From Annona cherimola (lineage: Eukaryota; Streptophyta; Magnoliopsida; Magnoliales; Annonaceae): a stretch of 64,000 nucleotides of DNA. Below the pieces are notes generated by a model, which did not search any database, was not told the DNA's origin, and saw nothing but the letters and a program-made list of their open reading frames with translations. The position numbers and the translations under genes were made by a program. Positions 35,982 through 47,756 of this stretch are shown here, in pieces. The stretch covers positions 36,043,676 to 36,107,675 of the forward strand of contig CM059977.1 of assembly GCA_030490835.1 (NCBI GenBank), given 5' to 3'. The stretch's first letter is position 1, and every line of letters begins with the position of its first letter.

Positions 35982-37763
35982 TGTTGGTCCCGAGTTAATG
36001 GCAATTACCCAAGAGGGGAGGGGTGAATTGGGTATTTAAAAATTTATAAATTAAACAAAAACTTTACCCCGGATTAATCTATTCCCCTTTATGAAGAAAC
36101 GAAATGGAAAGCAATATAATGTAGAGAGCAGAAATATAAATCAAGCACACAAGATTTTTATAGTAGTTCGGGCAACCTCCCTACTCCACTCTTCCAAGCT
36201 CACACTCCTTGTGACTTGGGTTCCACTATTGTATTCGTCAAATACAATTAGAGCCACTGCTCTCTTCTAGATTCCAGCTCTAGGGGGCTTCAACAAATCT
36301 CAGCACAAGTAGGTGATGAGTTCCACTCCAATCACACACTACTTTGCTTACACTTGATCTTAGTTCCTCAAACTAAATCAAGTTCAATACAAACAAATAA
36401 AATAACAAAGGAATCTACACGTTACAGTTGTGTAGAGACAGTTTGGCGCAGAGAAGAACTTGTAGAGTTGGCTTTGAAGGATCAGCAGTTGAGCTCTTGC
36501 AGTTTGAAGCAAAGTTCTTCTTCTAAGGATTGGCTTGATCACTTAATGCTCATGAAGATGGTAGTTATGCACACTTAATGATTTTCTGCTACTTTTCTCG
36601 TTCACAATGAATGCCTTTTATAATTGTGGAGGGAATCCGAACGTTTGAAGGTAGGTGGCGCGCATTTAATGCGCCAACGTTCGAATAATTTCCGACCGTT
36701 GCGACCCAAGTCGCAGGTGGAGTCGACTTTGGGTGCGACTTCGCCCAAGTCGCAGATGGAGTCGACTTCGGGTGCGACTTCGCCTTTCCGTAGCGACTTC
36801 AAGTTCTAGGCTGGGTCGACTTAGGCATCGACTTGACCCAAGTCGCAAGTGGAGTCGACTTCGGTGTGCGACTTCACTTCGTCAGTTGGCTTGATGAACT
36901 TCAAAACTTGGAATGCTTTAGTTTGCTTGAGTTCCTTCGTGCCTTTTGTTGTTCTCTTGCATTTTTCATTTCCTTTTGATTCATTGTCTTTATTTTAGCT
37001 TGCTTTCATTAGCTCCATGATCTGCAAGCCTTTGAACCCATGAGTCTTGAATCACTGTAATCTTGAACAATCTTCTTGGTTGAGTTTATGCATTTTCTTT
37101 GAACTTGGATTGGTCTTCAATTTTTGTGGACCTTGTGAATCTTGGAGCTTTGATTTATGCAATTTGCTTTCTTTTGATATTAGTCTTCATATCTTGGATT
37201 TCTTCATCTTAAAATGTACTTGAAGCTTTGCCTTGGACTTGATAAACTTAATTTGATAATGAGCTTGTATCCTTGATTTGGTCTTGAGAGATCTTAAGTT
37301 GATCTTGGAAATGAGCTTGAATCTGCATCCTTGAACTTAGAATACCTCAAGTCGAACTTGGGGTCGACTTCGTCTACGACTTTACCCAAGTCGCAACTGG
37401 AGTCGACTTCACTTGCGACTTCGGTATCTTTCTCTCCCAAATTCAACTCTGGAGTGATTTTGGCATCTGAAGTCGATGCTGGAGTCGACTTCGTTTGCGA
37501 CTTGGCTTCCCAAGTCGCAAGTGGAGTCGACTTGGCCTGCGACTTCACCTGCTCTTCTTCCAATTTCAACGCTGGACGAATTTGACTCCTTGAAGTCGAT
37601 GTTGGAGTCGACTTGAGAAACGACTTGGCCTTCCATGCTCTATTTTCTTCAAATGTATATGCCTTAAACAGTTCCACAAACATATTAGTAGCCAAGACTT
37701 ACTCAAATTGATTTGTTAATCATCAAAACATAGATTTAGCTTATTTTCCACATATTTCCAACA
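35982..37763 (-). repeat. Copia 5' LTR
   Basis: Same length and boundaries as the 3' LTR. U3 starts at 37763. The AAGTCGC/AGTCGACT repeat clusters are at about 37347-37637 and 36704-36882. The probable TATA box (- strand aattataaaagg, about 36614-36625) follows the second cluster, so transcription would start near 36585, making U3 about 1.2 kb and R-U5 about 0.6 kb. Confidence 0.95.
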
Positions 37764-37768
37764 GCCTT

Positions 37769-39720
37769 GACCAATCTCTTCGTGACTGGAATATCGTCTT
37801 CTTAAGTACATGTTTAATCTTGTGGTCTGAGATTTTAGTCTGACCACTCATTTGTGGGTGGTTGGGGTGGCGATCTTGTGTGTAACCCTATATTTCTTGT
37901 GCATTTGCTCTATTTGCTTATTGCAAAAGTGACTTCCTCCATCGCTTTGATTGCCCGTGGTACGCCAAATCTGGTAAAAATATTACATTTTAAGAATTTG
38001 ACGATCACTTGCTAGTCATTGATGGAGAAGCAGTCGCCTCCATCCATCTAGTTATGTAGTCGACCGCAAGAAGTATGTACTGGTTGTTGAATGGGGATGT
38101 GAAAGGTCTCATAAAATCCATGCTCTAAACATCGAACAGTTCGACCTTGAGAATGTTTGTAAGTGACATCTCATTTTTCTTTGACATATTTCCTATTCTT
38201 TGACACTTGTCATAGATTAGTGTAAAAGATTGAGCATCTTTGAATAGAGTGGGCTAAAAAAAAACCTGATTATAGGAATTTTGCTGCAGTTTTGGAGGGT
38301 CCCATGTGTTCCCCATAAGGTGAGGAATGGTAGTGATGCAAAATACTTTGTACTTCCTCATATGGAATGCATCGGCGAATCAAACTCTCGCCGCATCGTT
38401 TGTACAAGCACAGATCCTCTCAGATGTAATGTTGCACGTCCGCCAAGAATCACTTCTTCCGTTGATAGCTGAAATATGGTGGAATTTTTTTACAGACTAA
38501 GTAATTAACAATGTCTCCATACCAAGGCATTGGCGCTTCCATGAGTGCGAGTAGACACTCGTTGAGAAAGTCCTTGTTAATTTGCTTATCTTTGGTTAGA
38601 TCAGTCTCCTTAGTTGATGGTAGTCTAGGCAGATATTCAACTACCACAGTCTTCATGCCTTTCTTGTCTTGAATTTCGAGGTCAAATTCTTGTAATAACA
38701 AAATCCAACGAATCAACCTCTGTTTGACATCTTTCTTGGCGAGTAGATAGCAAATGACTGCGTGGTCCGTGTAAACAATCATCTTTGACCCTATAAAATA
38801 GGAACGAAATTTATTATTAGAGAACACAACATCTAGCAATTCCTTTTCAGTGATTGCATAGTTGACTTGAGCATCATCCAGGGTTTTTCTTGAATAATAG
38901 ATCACCACTGGCTTGTTGTCCTTCCGTTGACCCAGAACTACCCCAACCGCATGGTCACTTGCATCACACATGATCTCAAATGGTAGGCTCTAGTAAGGGG
39001 GTTATATAATTAGGGCAGTGGTCAAAGCTTCTTTTAACCTGCAAAATGACTTCAGACAATCATCAGAAAAATTGAACATTATATCTTGATTTAGCAGGTT
39101 AGTCAATAGTTTAACAATTTTAGAAAAATCTTTAATAATGCGTTGATAGAAACCGGCGTGTCACAGAAAATTTCTAATTCCTTTGATCGAATTAGGTGGC
39201 AGTAGTTTTTCAATGACTTCTATTTTCACCCGGTACAATTCCTTCCTTTCAAGACCAAGTTGGTTTTTTCGCACCTCTACAAAACCTTAGACAAGTTAGA
39301 TGAGCATGAGTCAAAAGTAGAGCCATAAACAGAAAAATCATTCATAAATACTTCCATTATGTTTTCAATGTAATCAAAAAATATGGCCATAATGGATCAT
39401 TAAAAAGTGGTAGGTGCATTGGAAAGACCAAAAGGCATGCATCTATATACAAAAGTGTCGTATGGACATGTGAAAGTGGTTTTCTCTTGATCCTGTGAGT
39501 GAATAGGAATTTGAAATTAACTGGAGTAACTATCCAAATAACAAAATTAAAAGTGATTGGCAAGTCTTTCAAGCATTTGATCAATGAAAAGCAATGGAAA
39601 ATAGTCCTTTTGGGTGGCAATGTTCAGTTTGCGGTAATCGATGCATATTCGTCAACCCGTGACTGTTCTAGTTGAAATAAGTTCATTTTTATTATTTTTC
39701 ATGACAGTCATACCACCTTT
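37769..39720 (-). pseudogene. pol: Element 1 RT core, RNase H and integrase N-terminal part
   Basis: From high to low coordinate. RT core blocks include CMPFGLSNAPTTF (about 39405-39440) and VFMNDFSVYG at about 39330-39350. Athila elements have FMDD there, so the first catalytic Asp codon has become AAT (39340-39342). RNase H occupies 38450-38971 ([29 protein letters not shown]). Then the integrase zinc region and core (NQYILLAVDYITRWMEA, about 38025-38085) run up to the copia insertion. Many stops occur. The integrase resumes at 28939. Confidence 0.8.
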
Positions 39721-40856
39721 CTTAGGTACCACATATATACCAACTACTATCAAAAATAGGGTAAATGATTCCGACATCAAGATGTTTTAAAATTTTCTTT
39801 TTCACTACTTCTTTCATATTCAGATTAAAATGCCTTTGAGGTTCAATGTTTGTCTTGCAATTGTTCTCCATGAGAATCCTGTGTGTGCATAGAGAAGGGC
39901 TAACACTAGGTAGGTCATTAATGCAGTAGCCAATTGTCTTCTTATGTTTTCTTACTTTAGTTAACAGTGCATCAGATTGAGATTCAGAAAGATTTGCATT
40001 GATTATGACTGGATAAGTAGCATTTAAGCCAATAAATGCATACTTGAGATTTTTAAGAAGAGATTTGAGTTCTACCTTTGGTGCTTCTTCCTTTGGTTTT
40101 GTCGAGGCCAGAGAATTGGCTTCCATGTCCAATTTCTCAGGAGTTGAGATGACAGCAGGTGAGATAGGAGGGTTTCCATCCAAGAGAGCTGCACAAGCAG
40201 AAAGTTTAGGGTTATTATTTTTAATAGTTGCACTCTGAATAATACATACCTCTATCAGGTCATCTTTTTCTTCAATCTGTAAAAGGGTCGATGATGTCAA
40301 CTCGCAGGCAGGAGTTATCGGTTGATGAGTACTTTGTTGCTTTAAAATGGTTAAATTCGACTTTTTCATCTTCAATTATCAGTGAGAGTTGACCATTCTT
40401 GATGTCTATAATGGCTCCAGCAGTGGCTAAGAAAGATTGTATGAGAATGATTGAAATTTGGCAGTTCTCCTCCATGTCGAGGACTACAAAGTATACTGGG
40501 ATGAACAGCTTGCCGACTTTCAAAGGAATGTCTTCAAGAATGCCAATTGGAAATTTGATTGATCGATCGGCCAATTGGAGAGATATAGAAGTTGGTTTTG
40601 GATCGCCTATGTTCAGCTTTTTACAGATGGAGAGAGGGATCAGACTTACACTGGCTCCGATATCACATAGCGCCTTGCTAATTTGGACATTCCCAATAGC
40701 ACAAGGAATAGAGAAGCTCCTAGGATCATTTAGCTTTTCAGGTAGCTTGTTCTGCAAGATGGTGCTGCATCCCTCAGTGAGTGCAACGGTTCCGTAATCA
40801 TTGAGCTTTCTTTTATTGGACAGCATCTCCTTTAGGAATTTTGCATAGGCTGGCAC
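39721..40856 (-). pseudogene. pol: Element 1 protease and RT N-terminal region
   Basis: The frame 40272-40856 contains the aspartic protease with ALCDIGASVSLIPLSICKKL (usual Athila motif DLGAS, here DIGAS) and IKFPIGILEDIPLKVG. An out-of-phase frame 39722-40375 continues with LKSLLKNLKYAFIG, PSLCTHRILMENNCKT and the RT entry block KKKILKHLDVGIIYPIFDSS. One frameshift separates the two frames, around 40272-40375. Confidence 0.82.
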
Positions 40857-42530
40857 TTAGGAGAGCATGTCAATAAAAGGCACATTGATTGACAGGTTTT
40901 TGAGAGTGGAGGCGAACTTCTTGAATTGCTTTCGGAGCTTAGCCTGTCGTTGCCTTTGTGGGAAGGGAAGAGGAGGCTGGTAAGGAGGTAGCGGGATGTA
41001 CAGCTTCTCCACCACTTATTTGGATTGTGTCTCATCTTCTTGCTTCTATATCTACTCGGTCTCCTTTTCAGTGTCAATTTGAGGTGGTTGAGGTGGGTCA
41101 AGCTGCTTTCCACTCCGCAAGGTAACTACCTGCACTTGTTCCCTAGGGTTCACTTCAGGTTGGCTAGGAAGTTTGCCCTGGTCTCTAGGATGAGGTAATG
41201 GCATGTTGGGCAATTTGGTTTTCAAGAAGTTTGAATGGGTTTTTATTTATCTCATTTTTTGAAATAGTTTATCAATCAAGGGATTAGAGGATTGTGATTA
41301 AGGTGGTTTAGGTAGCGCTGGTTGAGTTTGGTATAAGGGAGGGTTCAGTAATTATCTTAGAAAACCAGGAGAATTGTTGTTTTGGGCATAGTTTTGGGTA
41401 TTTAACTGATTTGTCCAAGAGAAATTAGGGTGATTTCTCCATCCAGAGTTGTAGGTGTTTAAGTAGGGGTTACCATATGTACGAGTATTATTCTAATTAT
41501 TAATTGCATTGGCTTGCTTGCTTATGGTGTCCTGGATGGTAAAACTACACTCAGAAGTGTAGTGTGATGCTCTACAAATCTCACATAAAATTTTTCAAGA
41601 AGAAGATGCGCCTCGGTCCATGGGGTTCCTACTTCTTTTGCTATAAAAGTTGATCAAGTTTAACATGAAGAGAATTCATGGATTCGATATCATATACATT
41701 ATATCACCAAGAGGGTCCTCGGATGTCGCCGTATTGAGAATCATAAAGAGCCGAGTCATCGAGGAGTTCAAGAGCTTCCTCATCAGTAAGTCGCATGAAT
41801 CGGCCACCGGCAGCTGAATTAACGACACTTCGAGTTGGTCTGTCGAGTCCATTGAAGAAATTTTCTATTATATCACCTTGAGGAATACCGTGATGTGGAC
41901 ACTTGCACTGCAGGTCTTTCATTCTTTCCCACGCATCAAAGAGGGTTTTGCCATCTTTTTGGATGAACTAATTAATTTCATCCCCGATTTTTTTGATTTT
42001 AGTGGGTGGAAAGAATTTCTCCAGGAAGGCAATAGAGAGTTCATCCCATGTATTGAAGGTGCCGGGTGGCATAGAAAGGAACAACTCACTAGCCCTATCA
42101 TGAAGAGAAAATGGGAAGAGTTGGAGACGGATTACCTCTTGTGCAATTCCTTGAACCGTTATTTTGTTGTTCAACTGCAGAAACTTAGTAATGTGTACGT
42201 TAGGATTTTTAGATGGTAATCTTGTAAATTGATCTTGTTGGACCATTAGATAAGTCCTGATTTGAGTTCAAAGTTTCTTGCATCAATTTTTGGTTCCACT
42301 ATACATGATCGAAATCCTCGAGGGTTTAGGCGGTTCCGATTACCAAGAGTTACCCTTCTTGGAGGAGCATTGTTCTCAACCTGGCCTTCCTCCTACTCTT
42401 GATGTAGTGGGTTTAGATTGTTACGTTCCACCATGGTTTCTTGAGAAGATTTTTGCTTTTGTACTCACAAACTCTTCTCCAAAAAGAACGTTCAATCTTA
42501 GGGTCAGCGATAAAGAGTTTTTCAGCTAGT
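40857..42530 (-). pseudogene. gag: Element 1 gag
   Basis: Broken frames give the retrotransposon-gag capsid block (LFPFSLHDRASELFLSMPPG and FLEKFFPPTKI, 41968-42246; CPHHGIPQGDIIENFFNGLD, 41704-41922). Near 41580 a degenerate zinc knuckle follows, then a QVVTLRSGKQL segment (about 41110-41145) characteristic of Athila gag C-termini. Several stops and frameshifts. The N-terminus begins close to the primer site. Confidence 0.78.
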
Positions 42531-42744
42531 TGTTTTGCAAAGCTTCAAATATGTGGGTGCATACAAAGATTAATTAGCTAGTTCAGAAAAGATAAAATAA
42601 ATAAAAATGGGGAAAAGAAAAATAAGAGAATAGATTGAGACAAGAGAAAGAAAATAGAAAGAGAAAAAAAATAAATAAAAAAAGTAATAGAGAAAAAAAT
42701 AACAATGAAAGTATCTAAAAATAAAATTTAAAGTAACGCTGAAT

Positions 42745-42762
42745 TCCCCGGCAACAGCACCA
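42745..42762 (-). other. Element 1 primer-binding site (tRNA-Asp)
   Basis: The - strand TGGTGCTGTTGCCGGGGA differs at two positions from TGGCGCCGTTGCCGGGGA, the tRNA-Asp complement used by Athila elements and preserved exactly in elements 2 and 3. It lies 7 bp inside the 5' LTR. Confidence 0.88.
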
Positions 42763-42769
42763 AAATACT

Positions 42770-44115
42770 TGTTCGCAATCTTACCTCAAGTGCACGGGCT
42801 ATAGATTGTAGCATATAAATTATCGATCTACAGAAAATTCGAGACTATAAACTTTACTTTTTAAACATTTTCTTATCGAATACGAAGAGAATATAATGAA
42901 TAAAATGAAATAGAAAGTAAAAAAGTGAGAAGAGAAAATAAAATTGAAAACTAGAACTAGTAGTAGAAAATAAGGATGCGAGTACCTAGGGTCTAGGGTT
43001 TCATATGCGTCTTTTGCAACAGGTAGTGGTATAATTATTTAATCCGGATATTATTTGTTAAAAGAGAAAAAATCTTAATTTATCCTTGTACCTTCTCTCA
43101 AAACCTACAAAGCGTATCCTAATTTTCTTAATCACCTATTTCCATTGGATTAGGCTAATTAGATCTATTAAGTTCTGCGGCTTATTCATGAAATTCCTCA
43201 AAGTCATCCTACCTATTCTCATGGTTTTAGATTTTCAGATTTAATATCTTAATTATCGTATATTAAATTTCTACTCTCGATTTCATCACCTAATATTTGG
43301 AATCATGCAAATTCCAGGCCCAAGTACAAAGAAAGTATTAAAATCACAAGATATTAAATTAATAACAATATCCATCATAAATAAATTAAAACCACACACC
43401 ATGCTACGTTGTACATAAGCTACATCCTAAACTCTATATTTAGGGCTTAGCCGAGCATGTTTAAGTCCAAAATAAAATTAAAATTTAAAATCATCTTAAA
43501 CAAGGCAATTAAAATTAAAAAAGAAAAAGAGATAGAAAAGTTTATTGCTTGGAAGCTCTGATGGTGTGTCGGCCGCTCCCCTCAATTCACCGGTCCGCCT
43601 CTTGCCCCATGCTCTCTGCCTTTTCTCGCTCTCCGAACCTCAACCTAAGCTCTCAAGACGTTCTCACAGATGCCTTAGGACATTCCCCACAAGTGTTTAT
43701 ATAGAGGTGAATAGTATGCATGAACAGAAATGTGAATAGTGCGCATGAACAGTGCGTAAATAATGTGCGTATGAACAGTTGCGCATGAACAGTCCACACA
43801 TGAATAGTAACACGCGTGAACAGTACCACGTGTGAACAGTAACTGCATATGCATAGTGTCTTGCTTTAAAAGTAGTTTTGCGTCAGAGATAAGTCTTGAA
43901 TTTGCAATTTTATTTGCACTTTCATCAAGGCTTATCAATTTGTCCATGTTGTATACCAAAATTGCATATATTCCTCCCGTTTTACATAAATCAGTCAATT
44001 GTGAGTGTTTTATGCTATCCAAAGCTAAATTAATCAAAATATGATTCAAAATACTTTAAATACTCAAATTCTTCTCAATTAATAATCAAATACATAATAT
44101 AAAAGTGATTCAACA
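42770..44115 (-). repeat. Element 1, 5' LTR
   Basis: Mates with 25364-26660; about 49 bp longer, partly through an extra segment near 44000-44030. The TGAACAGT...GCGCA repeat array is at about 43709-43850 and the TATA box (- strand ctatataaac) at 43695-43704, so the predicted start is near 43665. Confidence 0.88.
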
Positions 44116-44120
44116 TGTTT

Positions 44121-44212
44121 GAAAACAATGTATTGAGTCCTAAATTCTTTGTGGGATCGATCTTTATTAAATACTATAATTCATTACCTATGCACTTGTG
44201 GAGAGAACTAAA
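44121..44212 (+). mobile_element. Right end of the old + strand Athila-like LTR
   Basis: It continues 24118-25363 across element 1. 'ttctttgtgggatcgat' and 'cctatgcacttgtgg' match the reverse complement of element 1's own U5 end (around 25375-25440). The exact end is eroded near 44210, and no primer site follows. Confidence 0.6.
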
Positions 44213-44960
44213 TATAAGTCCATGTGGCTCAAAGCTAAAAAAAGAAAAAGAATTTTGCCTCAAACTCTCCAAACTCAAGCCATTGACAAAGAAATTGAAG
44301 CCCATCCAACTCTAATTCGGATAGATTTCTAAACCTAGGAATCGGATCAAAATACAACACTAAACAAATCATCCCACTTTTACTCCTCTATATCAAGCTT
44401 GAATTTCAAACTTCAAAAGACTCAGCTCAAGTAGCAAAAGATTTGTTCCCTCAAATTCACCATAATAGACTTGTAGACTACTTCAAGACTGAAACGTTCT
44501 ATGAGCTTATCCTTAAGGATACATAGTTAATATCCATCAAACATTACCCAAATAGAGAAGATTTAAAAGAAACAATTCATTCAATTGTTCAAATTTTGAA
44601 GGTATTGATCCCAGCAGAATTTGAGTCTATGAAAAAATAAAAAAAAAATTATTTGATTCAACCAATAAAACTACACATATTAGGATTATAATAGACCTAG
44701 TATAAAGTTTTTTAGTTCAAAAACAAAAAAGAAAACCGTTCATGGATGTTTTATTTCAAACAAAACACAAACTATATTTTTTCATTTTGATTCATATAAT
44801 GGTGGAATCATTTTGGATTAATTCCTAAAATTTTTCCTCTAATAGTGAATCACAGTTTTCAAATTTTTTATAAACATGCACATCTTTTATTTTAGAAAAT
44901 ATTTTTCACAAACCTTAATTTTTCTTCACAATTTTCCCTCTCATCTATTTGTCTTTAGGA
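44213..44960 (+). pseudogene. Unrecognised decayed coding-like stretch
   Basis: A + frame at about 44422-44640 reads AQVAKDLFPQIHHNRLVDYF, then continues across one TAG into KETIHSIVQILKVLIPAEF. That is more protein-like than the surroundings, and neighbouring frames are also partly open. It forms the target of element 2 and should join 54110 onward. I do not recognise it with confidence. An endogenous pararetrovirus or another retroelement is possible. Confidence 0.3.
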
Positions 44961-44965
44961 GTACA

Positions 44966-46573
44966 TGACAAGCTGCGTATATGTCTATTAAATTGCTCGC
45001 TATTTTCGCAAGTATACATGCCGTGTCAAGTAATAAAGAGTGAGTAGAGTATTGTTCCCACGAGGATTTGTAGACCAGAATTATTATTTAGCTTAACTGC
45101 TTTCAAGGGTTGTGAAATTCTGGATTTGTGTTCCTATTAGATTAATAATTGCAAGGAGAAATTAGATAAGAGATATAAGACTACTGGATGCTAAAACGGG
45201 TTTACTGATTAGGGATGGCAGATGGATAGATCGGAATCCTCGAATCTAAACTATATTGCTCTGATTCTTATTAAGCGGATTGCATATGAATTTACTAACT
45301 CAAGTTTATGTATCTTCATATATGTCTTCCAACAGTATATAAAGCTAATTACACCCTATTTAAGTACTATGTTCCCATGCCATTAAATAAAGTGAAATTG
45401 ATAAGTTCATAACTTGTATAATGACTACACAGGGTTTAACAGTATATTCCTATCCGTTAAACAACTCTCCTTACACAAAGGTCGAAACCTGTACTTTGCA
45501 CATGGATCTGGCAAAGATCTCCCTTTTCCAAGGGTAAATCAAGCAATTAAATCATCTTACAAGGTAGCTAATCTTGTAAAAGCATTATACTCACACATGC
45601 AAAGGTAAATCATACACAACCATGTATATAAGCTTAAATATTCATTCATGAATATTCTAAGAACCAAGAAACAATACAGTTTAGAATTCAATTCATCCTA
45701 ACTATCCATCTAATGGAGGTTTAGTTCAAAGACATGATCTTAAAAACCACTACATCCATATAAAAGGTATCCATGAGGCAGAGAAAGAAAATTGGAAAGA
45801 ATAAGAAAAACTATTTTTCAGGGGTTTCCACCAACGGGACTTGAATTTCTTCTTCAATCCGAGCTTTAATCTTGATTCCCGCTTTCTTTTGCACTGTAGT
45901 TCATTCTCTGGCTCTCCTCTTCCTCCTTTTTCTCCTCTCTCGCGCGCGAACCCCTAAGAACTATATATAAAGTCTCTTGTTGCACAGCTTACGCACTAGA
46001 ATATTCGCGTACGAATGCGTATTGGCGCCTGGGTGCCACTGGCTGGCGCCTAGGCGCCAATTCTCTATGTGCTAAGCAGCCTAGACACATTCTGGAAACC
46101 CTAGGACTTTTTGCACTGGCGCCTAGGCGCCAACTCCCTGGTCTGCATCATGTGATTTGTGGTTCTTGACTTGGGTTTACTATAGAGTATTGGCGCCTGG
46201 GCGCCCCTGAATGCCACCTAGGCGCCAACTCTCTGGATGTACTCCCTTCATGTCAGCTATGTTGCAAACAATCAAGGCGTGTAGGGTGGCGCCTAGGTGC
46301 CAACTCTCTGGTTCTAGATGCCTCAGCTTGCTTTCAACTCGTCCGCTCTGCTGCCGTACGTCCTGTCCTTCCTACAAAAAATGGAAAAACTAAATAAATA
46401 AACTAAAAATGCTTAAATAATGCTAAAATTTCCTAAAAACTAATTAATGGTCCTACAATGCAAAGCGGATGAAAATTAAGCTAAAAGAGTGCAAACTAAG
46501 CCTACTCTCTTGAACTAACACACAAATTAAGTCTGAAATGGGCCATAATAACTCGTAAAAATACGAGTTATCA
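44966..46573 (-). repeat. Element 2, 3' LTR
   Basis: + strand ends TGACAAGCTGCG and GAGTTATCA. U3 opens with a 12-4-12 hairpin (46546-46573). Six GGCGCC-N2-GGCGCC-type palindromes lie at 46024-46301, two of them (46045-46058, 46118-46131) the perfect 14-mer GGCGCCTAGGCGCC. They lie upstream of a TATA box (- strand ctttatatatag, 45961-45972). Confidence 0.9.
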
Positions 46574-47756
46574 TACCCCCAAACTTAAATGTTACTAGTT
46601 CTCGAGCAACACATGCAAACAGAATGAATAAATTAATGAATGAATATATTAATGAATGAATGTATGCAGAAAAACAAAAAATAACTCCTTTTGCTTTCGG
46701 TTGTGCATTGATCAATCCACTTAGCCGTTTCGCAAGGTCGTGATTAATTCAACCTGAAAAATCCATCATTATACAAACAAGGCATAAATTTTCCTTTCCA
46801 AACCAAGTTACAAGTGGGTGTCAGAATTCCATAGTGCAAAGTTATATTTCAACACATCAATCTTTCATTCGATCGGAAAACTGGTTATGAACTCAATGAA
46901 CTCAAGCAAACCAAGTATTAAACTAAATACATTGGTTACAGCAAATGGTATCAAGTCACTGAATTCAATTTCTAACAACTGCATATTCTTTCCCCCCCCC
47001 CAAACTTATTGTAAAAATTCTCTTCACCATATTTCAGGATATTTGGAGATTTTTTTTTTTGACTCCCCTCACCATATTTCAGGGTATCTAGGAAGAATTT
47101 TCAAAAAAAAAATTTAAGCGTTGTTACTGTGATTTTCCTTTGCTTTTTTACGCGAACCTTGCCATTTGTCGATGCCAAGTCCCGGTTACTCAGCTTAGGT
47201 CAACCACCCCTTTTTTATTATTTTTTTCTAATGCTTTATTAGGAGTACTGAACATGTTTGAGTAATTCCTGTGAAATAATACCATTTCTGAACCCGTTAA
47301 AGTACTTGGTTAGCATTTATTTAGTTCAGTATTCATCATCTCAGTCTGAAAGATATGCCTATTATTGAATTAGAACCATGTATTCTGAAATTCCTTTTAA
47401 TTCTTTCACATATTAATTTCAACCTGCTTTATACTTGGTTTCAATCTGAATTTCCCATTCTTTCATGAATTCAATTTCAAGTCAGAATTAATCACAGTCT
47501 TGCACATTTTCACAATCAGATGAATTGAAACGAAGACAACTTTCATTAGCTGGAATTGAAATGCATGCAACATAAACTAAGACATGAAAATTAAAATGCA
47601 AAACTAACCTATAGTTGAGAATTATACACCCCCCAAACTTGAGAGATGCATTGTCCTAAATGCATGATCCTAATATAACTAAATAAAGACAAGAAAATAC
47701 ACTGATAAACAAAAATAAAAGAAAAGAAAAATAAAAAGAAAGGACTGGAACTCCCC
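46574..47756 (-). other. Element 2, 3' non-coding region
   Basis: It holds three AAGTTTGGGGG-type polypurine tracts on the - strand: one abutting the LTR (46574-46590), one at 46991-47009, one at 47627-47641. The second is followed, downstream in + coordinates, by two copies of CACCATATTTCAGG(G/A)TAT (47025-47048, 47069-47092). Beside the third is a hairpin with ATGCATT/AATGCAT arms (47646-47665). The LTR-abutting tract is the expected plus-strand primer. Confidence 0.75.

Larger units (their letters stand above)
28945..37763 (-). mobile_element. Sire/Maximus-like Ty1/copia retrotransposon
   Basis: This 8,819-bp element sits inside element 1's integrase gene and is flanked by perfect GCCTT duplications (28940-28944, 37764-37768). 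LTRs of 1,782 bp (28945-30726, 35982-37763) differ at about 22 sites counted by eye, with no length change. With a rice-like rate of 1.3e-8 per site per year that would be around half a million years; the rate for this species is unknown. Primer site, polypurine tract and the order gag-PR-INT-RT-RH prove copia. Two zinc knuckles and a DSGCSRHMTG protease point to the Sire lineage. There is no env-like ORF. Confidence 0.95.
25364..44115 (-). mobile_element. Athila-like Ty3/gypsy element 1, with nested copia
   Basis: LTRs at 25364-26660 (1,297 bp) and 42770-44115 (1,346 bp) both run TG...CA in the element sense. Perfect target duplications TGTTT lie at 25359-25363 and 44116-44120. A tRNA-Asp-type primer site adjoins the 5' LTR. 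The domain order gag-PR-RT-RH-INT on the - strand identifies Ty3/gypsy, and its motifs point to the Athila lineage. The first 370 bp of the two LTRs differ at roughly a tenth of positions by eye, so it is old. Without the 8.8-kb copia insertion the element is about 9.9 kb. All coding parts are broken. Confidence 0.9.

Noticed and set aside
46024..46301. GGCGCC palindromes as a CRISPR array
   Set aside because: Spacing is irregular, units are 14 bp palindromes, the setting is a plant LTR, and there are no cas genes.
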